The notes under the pieces: model-generated | The model's database searches: none | What the model saw: the letters and a program-made list of their open reading frames with translations, nothing else | Told to the model about the DNA's origin: nothing | Shown here: positions 25,832 to 34,683 of the stretch, in pieces | Position numbering within the stretch: position 1 is the first letter of the stretch | Layout: each line of letters begins with the position of its first letter | Assembly: GCF_024363255.1 (NCBI RefSeq) | Contig: NZ_AP026070.1 | Location: 2,232,001-2,296,000, forward strand | Reading direction: 5' to 3' | Length of the DNA stretch: 64,000 nucleotides | From: Shewanella sp. NFH-SH190041 | GTDB taxonomy: Bacteria; Pseudomonadota; Gammaproteobacteria; Enterobacterales; Shewanellaceae | Translations under genes and position numbers: made by a program

Positions 25832-25877
25832 CTTGACATGGTAGGGGTCGGTGGTTCGAGTCCACTCGGGTGTACCA
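25832..25877 (+). other. Truncated 3' copy of tRNA-Val (candidate attachment-site scar)
   Basis: 46 bases identical to the 3' part of the complete tRNA-Val at 25990-26066, starting in the anticodon loop (CTTGACATGGTAGG) and running through the T arm, acceptor strand and encoded CCA. Sequence to the left is unrelated. This is the footprint expected when an element integrates at the anticodon loop or 3' half of a tRNA gene. The matching complete tRNA at the other end of the element is not in this window. Confidence 0.85.
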
Positions 25878-25910
25878 CTCTTTGTAAGAGTTTAAATATA
25901 CAATTTCGGT

Positions 25911-25987
<77 letters not shown>

Positions 25988-25989
25988 AT

Positions 25990-26066
25990 ACACCCGTAGC
26001 TCAGCTGGTTAGAGCACTACCTTGACATGGTAGGGGTCGGTGGTTCGAGTCCACTCGGGTGTACCA
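25990..26066 (+). tRNA. tRNA-Val (GAC)
   Basis: 77 bases: acceptor ACACCCG pairs with CGGGTGT, D arm GCTCAGCTGG, anticodon GAC at 26024-26026 in CTACC-TTGACAT-GGTAG, T arm with GGTTCGAGTCC, encoded CCA. It lies 2 bases after the preceding tRNA-fMet, so the array is one transcript. Confidence 0.95.
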
Positions 26067-26107
26067 ATTTTCCTTTCACGAAATAAAACTGATAATCATC
26101 ATCCAGG

Positions 26108-26184
<77 letters not shown>

Positions 26185-26704
26185 ATTCAACTAAAATATC
26201 CCAATATAATCAGCTGTTTAAGTTTATTCCTTCGAACTAACATTTTTGCTAACTGTTTTATCACTCTCACCTCCTCTTACCATAGAAAATCTCTAATCAA
26301 AACGCCTAAAAACTGCTTTTTTAAACCACCGTTTTAAACGGACCTGGATAACGAGGTAGTACAAATAAATCAGAAAAAACTCACTACGGGTCCTCAATGT
26401 GACCAAAGTGTGACCGCACACAAAAATAACTCACCAGCAAGCTAAAAAAACTTAGATTACGTAAAATACGATTTCAAACGTCGCAAACTCTCGCCCGCAA
26501 GTAAATGTTCGCAGGAATCATAAAACACTGCTCTTGCCTTCGTTATACAAATACGTGACCAAACAAGCCATTCTTCCTGATACAAAACTGTGCCCAAAGT
26601 GTTTCAGTTGCATTAGCATAGATAATGTAAAGCTTTATAAAACCAACAGAAATGACCTTAACCCTGCTTGAGATGGTCACAATGGTCACAGCCTGAACAT
26701 AATG
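26185..26704. other. Gene-free spacer with further GTGACC/GGTCAC pairs
   Basis: No credible gene. It contains GTGACC at 26399 and 26410 (11-base period), a single GTGACC at 26555, and inverted-orientation GGTCAC at 26675 and 26684 (9-base period). Together with 25698 these surround the tRNA array. I see no clear terminator for the tRNA transcript. Confidence 0.5.
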
Positions 26705-27036
26705 ATCACGGGCTGCGCATTATACCGCCGTTTGTGGGAGGAGCGGCCATCACATACATCCGAAAGAATGATGCCTTCAGCTTCTACCATGGCTCCCAGA
26801 GCCCGTAGATGCGATTTTAAGTTCTTGAGTCCATGTCGTCTTAACCAGATTGAGCTCACCCCACTGGCAGAGACAAATATACCCTTTTTACGAACTTCAT
26901 TGCTGGTTCGTGTTTAACTGTGGGTCGGATACTCAATCGTACAATCAGTGACAGCATTTTCGATCTGTTCATCGACACGAGTTTTGTAATTGGGGGTCTG
27001 CAGAAAGCGATTGATTAGGACATCACATCCCTTCTT
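26705..27036 (-). pseudogene. N-terminal remnant of an IS481-type transposase
   Basis: Reading leftward: KKGCDVLINRFLQTPNYKTR, VDEQIENAVTDCTIEYPTHS, a stop, then TRTSNEVRKKGIFVSASGVS and SIWLRRHGLKNLKSHLRAL. This is the helix-turn-helix N-terminus of IS481-like DDE transposases (RTSxELRKxGxFVSxSGVRSIWLRH). One TAA falls in the middle and the catalytic domain is missing. Its right end abuts the re-entry of Rhs core sequence near 27047. Confidence 0.72.
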
Positions 27037-27046
27037 CAACGGGCCT

Positions 27047-27698
27047 CTATTACGATGACCAAGGTCGCCTGCAGGCCCATCGCTTGCAGCAGCACAATAC
27101 CGTTCGGTTTGAGCGCCGGTACCACTACCATGCCACCGGCAATCTGGCCCAGACAGATGATAACCGCTACGGCAGCACTTATTACGATTATGACCCACTG
27201 GACCGCTTAACATCGGTACTCGGCGCGCTGACCGAGCGCTTTGTTCACGACCCGGCCGGTAACCTGCTGGAGCAGACGCTAGGCAGTCACACTGGCCGAA
27301 CTGTTACTCTGGTCAGTGGTAACCAGCTGCTCATGCAGGGTGACCGCTTTTTTGAGTATGACGAATTTGGCCGCTTAAGCACTGAGCGGCGGGGTAAACA
27401 CCAGTCCTTAGTCACCCACTATGAGTATGACTGCCAGCACCGGCTGGTCAGTGCCACCCTGCCTGACGGCAGCCAAGCCGCTTACCGCTATGATGCCTTT
27501 GGTCGGGGGTCCACAAACAGGTTACCGATAAAGTCGGCGTACGCTCCGCCACCGAATTTATCTGGCAGGGTGATAATCCCTCTTCTGTAAATAAAAAGTG
27601 CTGAAAACAAGGATTATCAGGCCTACCAAACCTACCTGTACCAGCCCGGCAGCTTCAAACCACTGGCGCTGCAGAAAGGAAAAGGCAGTAGCTGCGAG
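27047..27698 (+). pseudogene. rhs core fragment, frameshifted
   Basis: Rhs core resumes here (YDDQGRLQAHRLQQ, STYYDYDPLDRLTSVLGAL, LPDGSQAAYRYDAFGR). The first ~165 bases duplicate 16226-16388 at roughly 93% identity by eye, so they derive from a diverged paralogue. Compared with the intact reading at 31430-31600, one base is lost near 27507 (frameshift) and about 14 extra bases are present near 27572, restoring the frame that continues into the next tip. There is no start and no upstream core. Confidence 0.82.
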
Positions 27699-29531
27699 GT
27701 GTTCCACTACCATCTGGACCACCTGGGCACCCCCACCGACCTCACCGATGAGCAAGGCGTGCAGTATCGCAGTTATGGTAATATCGCTCGGCAGCATGTT
27801 GAGGACATCCCTAACCCGCTGCGGTTTCAGGGGCAGTATTTTGACAGTGAAACTGGGCTGCATTACAACCGCCACCGTTACTACAGCCCAGATACCGGCC
27901 GCTTTATTACCGCCGACCCCATCGGCTTAGCCGGGGGACTGAACAGCTACCGCTACGCGCCCAACCCGGTGAACTGGGTCGATCCGCTGGGGTTGTGTTG
28001 TGAGACCGTATTACAAAGCAAAAGAAATGAATTTATAACAAATTTAAATTCTTTGGTTAAATTGGATGCCGAACGATTTATCAATGAAAGAAGGATGGGA
28101 AAGATTTCTAAAAGTGATTTAAATGATCGCTTAGTTGCAACATCTAGAGCTGGAGTGGAAGAATTTGGATATATTAGTAAAAATTATGAAAACCTTGGTG
28201 GGAAAGGGCAATTTAAAAGTGGCAAAATAATTCCTGGAGTAACAAGGATTAATGATGCGGAGTTTATCATTTCTGATAAGGACTCATATTTCAACCATGT
28301 TATAGAGTTATATGATGATAGTAATAACAAACTTAATAAACTTACCCATAGACTGATTGATGAACACATAATAAACCAAGGGGGTAAACCATTATCAACG
28401 ATGAATGGTTTACCTGGTTTACATGCAGAGGTTCAAGCTATGAATGATGTTTTTAATCATCTTGAACAAAAACATGGAGTAAATCTTGAGTTTTACGGTT
28501 TACATAAAATAGATGTTTCAACATATAAACTTAAGGGTGAGGATGGTGGTGAGTTTGTAGCATGTTATAATAAAACATCCAATAAATGTAACTACAGGAC
28601 AAAAAGATTCTATATGAGAGTAAAATCAGAAAAAATTAACTTTATTAAAGATAAAGCCTATCTTGACAACAAATTGTTTAATGGAATTAGCTACTCTGTA
28701 AGTAATGGTATAATAAAAAAAATTTCTCAGTATAAGAATGGTATAGAATATGAAAGCTATAATGGCATTATAAATATAATACCAAATAGTAAATTAGTGG
28801 AAATGGCGTACCTTAAAATAGAGAATGATCTAGAACCTATATATTATAATGGCGATAGATTTTCTGGTATAGCATTTGATTTTGATAACGATTATTGTGT
28901 AGGTGAAACATTAATTAAAGATGGGCTCATAAAAGAAGAGGTGTCGTTTTTTGATAATGGTAAAATTAACTCTTATGATAGGGCTGATGAATGTTTAAAT
29001 CAATTTAATAGTTGGTATTTTGATGGTGAAGTTAATGAAATTAAAATAGTCACGCCAGATAGTTTATATTTTTCTTTAAAGTTAAACGAACATAAAAAAC
29101 TAAACTATTTAAATATTAGCGACTCCTTCTTTGATAAAGTTAAATCTATATCAAATTTTTTAAAATTTAACTATGTAAATGACATTACTTTTTTTGCAAA
29201 TATAAAAGTGGCAGAGTATTTATCTTTATCTGGGAAAGGAATTAATGACATGTTATTTGATTACCTATCAAAAAGTGAAGGACTAAAAAAACTAAAAAAA
29301 ATAAATATTAGAGGAACATCTATTTCAGACAGCATTATTAATGCATTCGACAGAGCAGAAAATCTATCTGAAATTATTATCTTTCACAACGATGAAAGCA
29401 TGCGGTATACACTACAAAATTTCAAAATAAATCATAAAAATTGTACTATATATTTTAACGAAGAAAAAATAGTCTATTCGCGCATTCAACCCCGAAGTGC
29501 ACCACTCGCTTCATTAAGCTGCTTTTCGTAA
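27699..29531 (+). CDS. Rhs tip with YwqJ-like deaminase toxin fused in frame to a YwqK-like antitoxin, truncated by IS30
   Basis: A continuous frame (first start GTG at 27699). Residues 1-93 are the Rhs core end with [20 protein letters not shown] and the NWVDPLGL boundary. The toxin region has GLPGLHAEVQAMNDVFNHL (HAE zinc/catalytic motif), IDVSTYKLKGEDGGEFVACYN and a displaced second cysteine (ACYNKTSNKC), which matches YwqJ-type deaminases except that the usual CxxC is altered. From MRVKSEKINF near 28615 the frame becomes MORN/YwqK-like (NGISYSVSNGIIKKISQYKN, YNGDRFSGIAFDF), as in the YwqK antitoxin. The last codons belong to the IS30 end; before insertion it would have ended about 30592. 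Confidence 0.65.
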   Translation: MFHYHLDHLGTPTDLTDEQGVQYRSYGNIARQHVEDIPNPLRFQGQYFDSETGLHYNRHRYYSPDTGRFITADPIGLAGGLNSYRYAPNPVNWVDPLGLCCETVLQSKRNEFITNLNSLVKLDAERFINERRMGKISKSDLNDRLVATSRAGVEEFGYISKNYENLGGKGQFKSGKIIPGVTRINDAEFIISDKDSYFNHVIELYDDSNNKLNKLTHRLIDEHIINQGGKPLSTMNGLPGLHAEVQAMNDVFNHLEQKHGVNLEFYGLHKIDVSTYKLKGEDGGEFVACYNKTSNKCNYRTKRFYMRVKSEKINFIKDKAYLDNKLFNGISYSVSNGIIKKISQYKNGIEYESYNGIINIIPNSKLVEMAYLKIENDLEPIYYNGDRFSGIAFDFDNDYCVGETLIKDGLIKEEVSFFDNGKINSYDRADECLNQFNSWYFDGEVNEIKIVTPDSLYFSLKLNEHKKLNYLNISDSFFDKVKSISNFLKFNYVNDITFFANIKVAEYLSLSGKGINDMLFDYLSKSEGLKKLKKINIRGTSISDSIINAFDRAENLSEIIIFHNDESMRYTLQNFKINHKNCTIYFNEEKIVYSRIQPRSAPLASLSCFS

Positions 29532-30553
29532 TTCATCGAATACTACAGCAGGCTGTTTGAAACCAAGGCACTTTCTCGGACGTGAGTTAAGTGCTCGTTC
29601 GATGTCAGCAATTTGCTTATCCGTTACCGTGCGTAAATCAGTTCCCTTGCGGATATACTGCCGCAACAGACCATTGAAATTCTCATTCAACCCACGTTCC
29701 CATGATGAGTATGGGTTGGCGAAATAGATATCTACCTTCAGTGCTTGTGCAACCTTTTGATGGTCACAGAACTCGCTGCCATTGTCCGCTGTGATAGTGT
29801 GAACGTGACTGCGATACCGCCAAAGCATGCCTATCATGGCTCGGCTCACATCGGCTGCGCTTTTGGCGGGCACTTTACGGATTAGATACAGTTTGCTTTT
29901 GCGTTCAACCAAACTGACTATAGCGCCAGTGCCTTGTTTTCCCAACACCGTATCGGCTTCCCAATCACCTAATCGTGCTTTTTCGTCGACAACTGCCGGC
30001 CGGTGTTCAATACCTATGCGATTTGGAATGATAACCCGTTTCGCACGACAGCCTTTGCGGTATTTACGATGACCGCGTCTCAGCGCTTTATAGAGCTTTC
30101 CGCCACGCTGCTTGTCCTGCTGAACAAAGCCATAAATCCATGCATGACTGACAGGGTAACCGATAAGTTGACCTACGCCCGCGATTTGTTCTGGACTCCA
30201 CTTTTGCTTCAGTCCGAACTCAACGAAAGTGACGGTCGTTACAGACACTCGATTTTTGGCAGCCTGGCAGCGGCGCTTAACTGTCTTGGCCTGTGCAACT
30301 TCAGGCAAATAATGATTGTCACGAATACGGTTACGACGAACCTCTCTACTCACCGTGCTGTGGCTCACTTTTAAGCGTTTGCCGATTGCTCGATAGCTGA
30401 AGCCCTCGCGTAGGTAGGCTTCGATCTGGTATCGTTGCCCTTCGATCAACTGCTTGTAACTCATGGTAATGACTTCTATTTGTTTGGCGACGATAGAGTA
30501 CCACCTACAGGCAGTTGATCTCTTCTTACCGTTTAACCATGAGTGGTGCACTT
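29495..30553. mobile_element. IS30-family insertion sequence
   Basis: About 1.06 kb bounded by inverted repeats AAGTGCACCACTC (29495) and GAGTGGTGCACTT (ending 30553), containing one transposase gene. It has inserted into the 3' end of the deaminase/antitoxin frame. Target duplications in this family are only 2-3 bases and cannot be fixed confidently by eye. Confidence 0.85.
29514..30464 (-). CDS. IS30-family transposase
   Basis: A 316-residue DDE transposase starting at the ATG at 30464 (MSYKQLIEGQRYQIEAYL); the open frame extends a further 29 codons upstream through the IS end, but the chosen start gives the family's usual length. The N-terminal helix-turn-helix has SYRAIGKRLKVSHSTVSREV. 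The catalytic acidic residues are in GDWEADTVLGKQG, TITADNGSEFCDH and SWERGLNENFNGLLRQYIRK. No stops or frameshifts; the element looks capable of transposition. Confidence 0.94.
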   Translation of the reverse strand: MSYKQLIEGQRYQIEAYLREGFSYRAIGKRLKVSHSTVSREVRRNRIRDNHYLPEVAQAKTVKRRCQAAKNRVSVTTVTFVEFGLKQKWSPEQIAGVGQLIGYPVSHAWIYGFVQQDKQRGGKLYKALRRGHRKYRKGCRAKRVIIPNRIGIEHRPAVVDEKARLGDWEADTVLGKQGTGAIVSLVERKSKLYLIRKVPAKSAADVSRAMIGMLWRYRSHVHTITADNGSEFCDHQKVAQALKVDIYFANPYSSWERGLNENFNGLLRQYIRKGTDLRTVTDKQIADIERALNSRPRKCLGFKQPAVVFDELRKAA

Positions 30554-30714
30554 ATTATCTGAATTCAAGGTAAGTAGTGCAGTAGAAAATATGTAGTATT
30601 TTTATTCCAGCTCATTTAATGATTAACCCATTGATTTATAATAGGTAAATTTCTTTTTTGTAGTTGCTGAAAATGCTGCATAACTTAAGTTTAGGTACTT
30701 AGTTATACAGGACA

Positions 30715-30852
30715 GCCCAAACTCTTTTATTGCTAATTCACTCTCCTCGGAGAGTGAATATCCTGTCAATGACAACGCAATTTTCAATCAAAATTTGCAG
30801 ATAAATACCGCCTCTGACAGTACTACGGCTGTCAGCTAGCGGTTTTTGCAAG
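30715..30852 (+). repeat. Double-hairpin cassette element, copy D
   Basis: Fourth copy, after the YwqK-like module and IS30. Hairpin 1 is CACTCTCCTCGGAGAGTG (perfect). Hairpin 2 is CCGCCTC-TGACAG with CTGTCA-TAGCGG. It is followed by about 150 bases of leader shared with copy C and the rhs re-entry at about 31001. Confidence 0.85.
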
Positions 30853-31384
30853 CCTTAGCTTTCATCGTCATCAACCATTAATACCTCTTTTATTTCCTTT
30901 CCCCAAAAATCCCAACACATGACATAAATACCGCTTGACCGATTTCGCCCTGCCAGGGGGAATCACACAATATCCCCTGATTCACACCTCTTCGCAGTAG
31001 GCTTCATCCAGTCAACCTACCGGCCAGCGCCAATCCTTCAGTTACAACGCTTACGGCAAAGTAACTGAAATTATTGACGAGAATGGTGACAAGACCCGTT
31101 ACCTGTATGAGCCCAACAGCCATCTGGTCAGCCAGGTTATCAACCCAGATGGCACCAGTCTGGCCTACCGTTACGACAATATCCGCCGCTTTGTCAGTTG
31201 CATCACCAATGAGCGTGGTGAGCAGTACCTGATTGACTATCACAATAACGGTCTGGTCAAACAGGAGACTACCTTTGATGGTCGCCGGCTGCGCTATGAA
31301 TATGACCTTAATGGCAACCTGACCGCCAAAACCGAAATCGGCCTGAAAGGCACTGAGCTGACTACCGCCTACAGCCGTGATGCC

Positions 31385-32575
31385 ATGGGGCGGCTACTGA
31401 GCAAAACCCTGCCGGACGGCAGCCAAGCCGCTTACCGCTATGATGCCTTTGGCCGGCGGGTACACAAACAGGTTACCGATAAAGTCGGCGTACGCTCCGC
31501 CACCGAGTTTATTTGGCAGGGCGATAATCTGATTGCCGAAAACAAGGATTATCAGGCCTACCAAACCTACCTGTACCAGCCCGGCAGCTTCAAACCACTG
31601 GCGCTGCTGAAAGGAAAAGGCAGCACCTGCGAGGTGTTCCACTACCATCTGGACCATCTGGGCACCCCCACCGACCTCACTGATGAGCAGGGCAACACCG
31701 TCTGGCAGGCCCAGTATCGCAGTTATGGCAATATCGCCCGGCAGCATGTAGAGGATATCCCTAACCCGCTGCGGTTTCAGGGGCAGTATTTTGACAGTGA
31801 AACAGGGCTGCACTACAACCGCCACCGTTACTACAGCCCAGATACCGGCCGCTTTATTACCGCCGACCCCATCGGCTTGGCTGGCGGATTAAACAGCTAC
31901 CGCTATGCGCCCAATCCAGTGAACTGGATTGATCCGTTGGGGTTACGCAATGCGCCAAGCTTTGGCTGTCCCCATAAAAAAGTAATCGACCATTTTCAAG
32001 AGAAATACCCAGATGCGGAGCCATTATTACCAGGAAAAAATGGTAAAATACACGGCAAAACTAATGCCGAATCAGGCTCTTTAGCACCTAACTTTAGGGA
32101 TTTTCATAATGATGGTGGGGTTGTCTTTTATAACAAAAATACTCACGAGTATATTTATGCCATTGAAATGGAAACTGCGTTATACGGTAAAAAGATGGTA
32201 GATGTATCCTATAAAATAGGAGCCGATGGTAAATACTACCCTGATTTTTCAGAGTACGTCATCGACAAAGTTAAAATTGATGGTTTTGATAAAAAAGAAA
32301 GGCGCAATATTGATTATGCTAAGGCGTTTGACGCATTAAATAATGATAAAGGCTTGGAGTACATTGAGGAAACCTATGGCAATAAACCAACCAGAACGGG
32401 GGCGTTTGGCACGAGCGGCTCCGCTCCTAGTAAAAGAGGGGCAAACCGTAAAAAACTATATGTATGGCACCACCATGAAGATATGAGAACCATGGTTACG
32501 TTGGATTATAAAATACACAAAAGGTTTGGGCATAATGGCGGTGTAAAAAACACCATAAACAATTTAAATCAATAA
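31385..32575 (+). CDS. Orphan Rhs tip with WHH-type HNH/ENDO VII nuclease toxin
   Basis: Rhs core is open in this frame from 31001, after a TAG at 30998, but the first usable start is ATG at 31385. It reads LPDGSQAAYRYDAFGRRVHK, the [21 protein letters not shown] core end ([20 protein letters not shown]) and NWIDPLGL, then a ~200-residue toxin ending LYVWHHHEDMRTMVTLDYKI and HKRFGHNGG. WHHHED and the distal HxxxxH segment are the signature of the WHH group of HNH/ENDO VII nucleases. Comparison with the fragments at 15898 and 27473 shows about 0.7 kb of core missing between two LPDGS motifs. A SUKH immunity gene follows 12 bases later. Confidence 0.85.
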   Translation: MGRLLSKTLPDGSQAAYRYDAFGRRVHKQVTDKVGVRSATEFIWQGDNLIAENKDYQAYQTYLYQPGSFKPLALLKGKGSTCEVFHYHLDHLGTPTDLTDEQGNTVWQAQYRSYGNIARQHVEDIPNPLRFQGQYFDSETGLHYNRHRYYSPDTGRFITADPIGLAGGLNSYRYAPNPVNWIDPLGLRNAPSFGCPHKKVIDHFQEKYPDAEPLLPGKNGKIHGKTNAESGSLAPNFRDFHNDGGVVFYNKNTHEYIYAIEMETALYGKKMVDVSYKIGADGKYYPDFSEYVIDKVKIDGFDKKERRNIDYAKAFDALNNDKGLEYIEETYGNKPTRTGAFGTSGSAPSKRGANRKKLYVWHHHEDMRTMVTLDYKIHKRFGHNGGVKNTINNLNQ

Positions 32576-32587
32576 AGGAAAGATAAA

Positions 32588-33256
32588 ATGAATAATGATC
32601 TATTGTTTAAAAAGTTAGCTAAAATTGCTATCCCAAGTCCCCTTTTTAAACCGTCAGAACAAGACTTACTGGATTTTGAACAAACAAATCAGGTTTCACT
32701 ACCTAATGATTTTAGAGAATTTCTATTACGCTGGGGAGGTCTTGAATCAGTAGAAGACTATGGTAACAATGAAGAAAGCTACTTAATTTACCCATTGAAG
32801 CATAAAAAATTTTCAGAAATCAGTCATATAATTGATTGCACAATCACATTTGAAGGAATGGTTGAGGATTATAATCAATATGGATTACCAAAATTTTGTT
32901 TGCCATTTTATATAAATGATATAGGTGAAATTTTTATTTACTTAAAGCCAGATGTAAATGGCGAGATTTATTTTGTACAAAATAACTTTGGCTATATTAG
33001 ATCTTCAGAAACAGATTTTATTAAAAATTGTGAATTCGATGATGCTTGTAAGTTATTTGACCCACAAAATAATGTTATTCCTTATTATTTTACTAAACTA
33101 GCCAATTCATTTACCGATTTTATTCAGCAACTCGTATTTATCGATGGTGAGAATTTCGAAGAGGTTTACAACGAATGTTTTCTTGCCAATAAACCTCTCG
33201 ATATTTCACGCTTAATTCAGTATGAATTGCCTGAAAATTATTCATCCCACAATTAA
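32588..33256 (+). CDS. SUKH (SMI1/KNR4) family immunity protein
   Basis: A 222-residue protein with the SUKH fold pattern near its N-terminus: PSEQDLLDFEQTNQVSLPND, FREFLLRWGGL, then a LPFYINDIGEIFIYLKPD strand region. SUKH proteins are the commonest immunity family paired with HNH/ENDO VII toxins such as WHH. It has its own AAAGGAAAG ribosome-binding site and starts 12 bases after the toxin stop. The frame is intact, and the double-hairpin element copy E follows. Confidence 0.88.
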   Translation: MNNDLLFKKLAKIAIPSPLFKPSEQDLLDFEQTNQVSLPNDFREFLLRWGGLESVEDYGNNEESYLIYPLKHKKFSEISHIIDCTITFEGMVEDYNQYGLPKFCLPFYINDIGEIFIYLKPDVNGEIYFVQNNFGYIRSSETDFIKNCEFDDACKLFDPQNNVIPYYFTKLANSFTDFIQQLVFIDGENFEEVYNECFLANKPLDISRLIQYELPENYSSHN

Positions 33257-33310
33257 TGTGACTTAGTTGCACTATTATTAAGACAGGACCATTAGACAAG
33301 AGAGCCAACA

Positions 33311-33443
33311 TTTTTATCTGGCTAATTCACTCTCCCCGGAGAGTGAATGTCCTGTCGCTGATAACGCGATTTTCAGTCAAAATTTGCAGATAAATACCGC
33401 CTCTGACAGTAACTAAGGCTGTCAACAGGCGGTTTGTTGCAAG
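33311..33443 (+). repeat. Double-hairpin cassette element, copy E
   Basis: Fifth copy, after the SUKH gene. Hairpin 1 is CACTCTCCCCGGAGAGTG. Hairpin 2 is identical to copy A. It leads into the second RAYT transposase, repeating the A arrangement. Confidence 0.85.
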
Positions 33444-34634
33444 TCGGGCACGGCAAGCCCCAGATGAGTTGAGTCTGAAATGGTCTCGACAATGTGAAGC
33501 GTACTATGTGCGGATATTATTTAATCGGGATGCAGCGCCATACTGGACTGTTTTCCCCGGCACCACTTGCCGCCAACTTTAGCTTTCATGGCGCACATGG
33601 CATCCCATTGACCACTGATACCACTATACTGGCGACGAAACTCCTTGGCTGAGGTCAACCAGGCATCGTCCCGGATACCTAGTTCAGTTAGCAGTTTGGG
33701 TCTGCTTGAGTTAATAAAACCTTTTTTGTCTTCCCGCACCGCCCTGCCGGTCCAGTCAATCAGTTCCAGATAATCGGCAAAATGAAACGGAATACCGCTT
33801 TGTCTGGCTGCTGTTGCCGCGCCATCAAAAGGCAGTAACGGCTTGATTGAAAGGGGACTGGGCGTTGGAGAAGGTTTATCTTCTGTGGGGAGTCCTTTCA
33901 TCTGAATTTGCCCCTGAAGCCGCTCCTGAATCGAGGTGTAGTCTGAAGTTTGCAGCGAGTCGGCTATCCCTGCCCGTATGGGGTTTAAGTCCACATACAT
34001 CATGCAGGCCAACACTGCCTGTTCATCCAGCAGAGCCTGAGATTTAAAACGCCCTTCCCAAAACACGCCTTTACAGCCATCTTCCCGGTTGGCTTTGCGG
34101 GCAATTTCTTCATTCAGGCAGCGCATAAACCAGCTGATACTGCCAAGACGCTCTTGCCACTTGGCTATCAAACTATCCAGTAACATGCGCTCGCCGTCAC
34201 ACAGCGTCTCACCGGTTAAAAACTTGGCGGCAACAGCATGACCACTGAAAAGCTGAGTCCAGCGCTCAATCACCTCAAAGGGGGACAAGTGTTTTTGCGT
34301 TTCAAGGTCGATGTTCAGCACCAGATGATAGTGATTGGACATCACGGCATAGGCACAAACATCAATGCAGAACACCGATGACAACAGCCTAATTTTATCC
34401 ACTATCCAGCCCCGTCTGTGTTCGTAACTGCATCCGGAAACCTTATCCTCGCCACACAAAAATGCCCGTCGGACACAGCGGTTAATCACATGGTAATAAG
34501 GCGTGGCCTCAGCATCAATTAACTGACGGCGGGCAGTGGTCATAACAGACCTCAATGGGCGAATTAAGTAGGTACTTCAAAGCTTAGTCAAGAGGCTTTG
34601 GAGCTTCAAAAAAGATTTGGGTGTCCTAACTTTT
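33391..34634. repeat. 1244-bp duplicated block, copy 2
   Basis: Direct repeat of 11445-12688, apparently without differences over the transposase gene and its flanks. Here the right end continues into TTTTGATCC and two more copies of the 22-base IS-end sequence, which shows that the shared block stops inside that sequence in copy 1. Confidence 0.9.
33521..34543 (-). CDS. Y1/HUH transposase of the REP-associated (RAYT/TnpA_REP) type, copy 2
   Basis: Protein identical to that encoded at 11575-12597 (340 residues; HUH motif SNHYHLVLN; ATPYYHVINRCVRRAF; CMMYVDLNPIRAGI). The start ATG at 34543 has GAGG 7 bases upstream. Identity over the whole gene and flanks indicates recent duplication or ongoing gene conversion. 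Whether it mobilises the neighbouring hairpin elements, as RAYTs are thought to do with REP sequences, is an open possibility, because both copies sit beside a palindrome-rich repeat. Confidence 0.88.
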   Translation of the reverse strand: MTTARRQLIDAEATPYYHVINRCVRRAFLCGEDKVSGCSYEHRRGWIVDKIRLLSSVFCIDVCAYAVMSNHYHLVLNIDLETQKHLSPFEVIERWTQLFSGHAVAAKFLTGETLCDGERMLLDSLIAKWQERLGSISWFMRCLNEEIARKANREDGCKGVFWEGRFKSQALLDEQAVLACMMYVDLNPIRAGIADSLQTSDYTSIQERLQGQIQMKGLPTEDKPSPTPSPLSIKPLLPFDGAATAARQSGIPFHFADYLELIDWTGRAVREDKKGFINSSRPKLLTELGIRDDAWLTSAKEFRRQYSGISGQWDAMCAMKAKVGGKWCRGKQSSMALHPD

Positions 34635-34683
34635 GATCCTGGGTGTCCTAACTTTTGATCCTGGGTGTCCTAACTTTTGATCC
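34619..34683 (+). repeat. Triple 22-bp tandem repeat (IS3-like end)
   Basis: Three consecutive copies of GGGTGTCCTAACTTTTGATC plus CT at 34619, 34641 and 34663. The unit resembles the end of an IS3-family element: an imperfect counterpart in inverse orientation (AAAAAAGGGAGGACTACC) lies at about 35024, after the transposase fragment. A single truncated unit (16 bases) is at 12673-12688. Confidence 0.75.

Noticed and set aside
26702..26917. 71-residue rightward frame after the tRNA array
   Set aside because: It is the complement of the IS481-type transposase remnant, which explains the region better.
27558..27930. Frames of 105 and 110 residues overlapping the rhs core on both strands
   Set aside because: Off-frame readings of Rhs repeats; the same shadow frames occur at 12652 and 31394.
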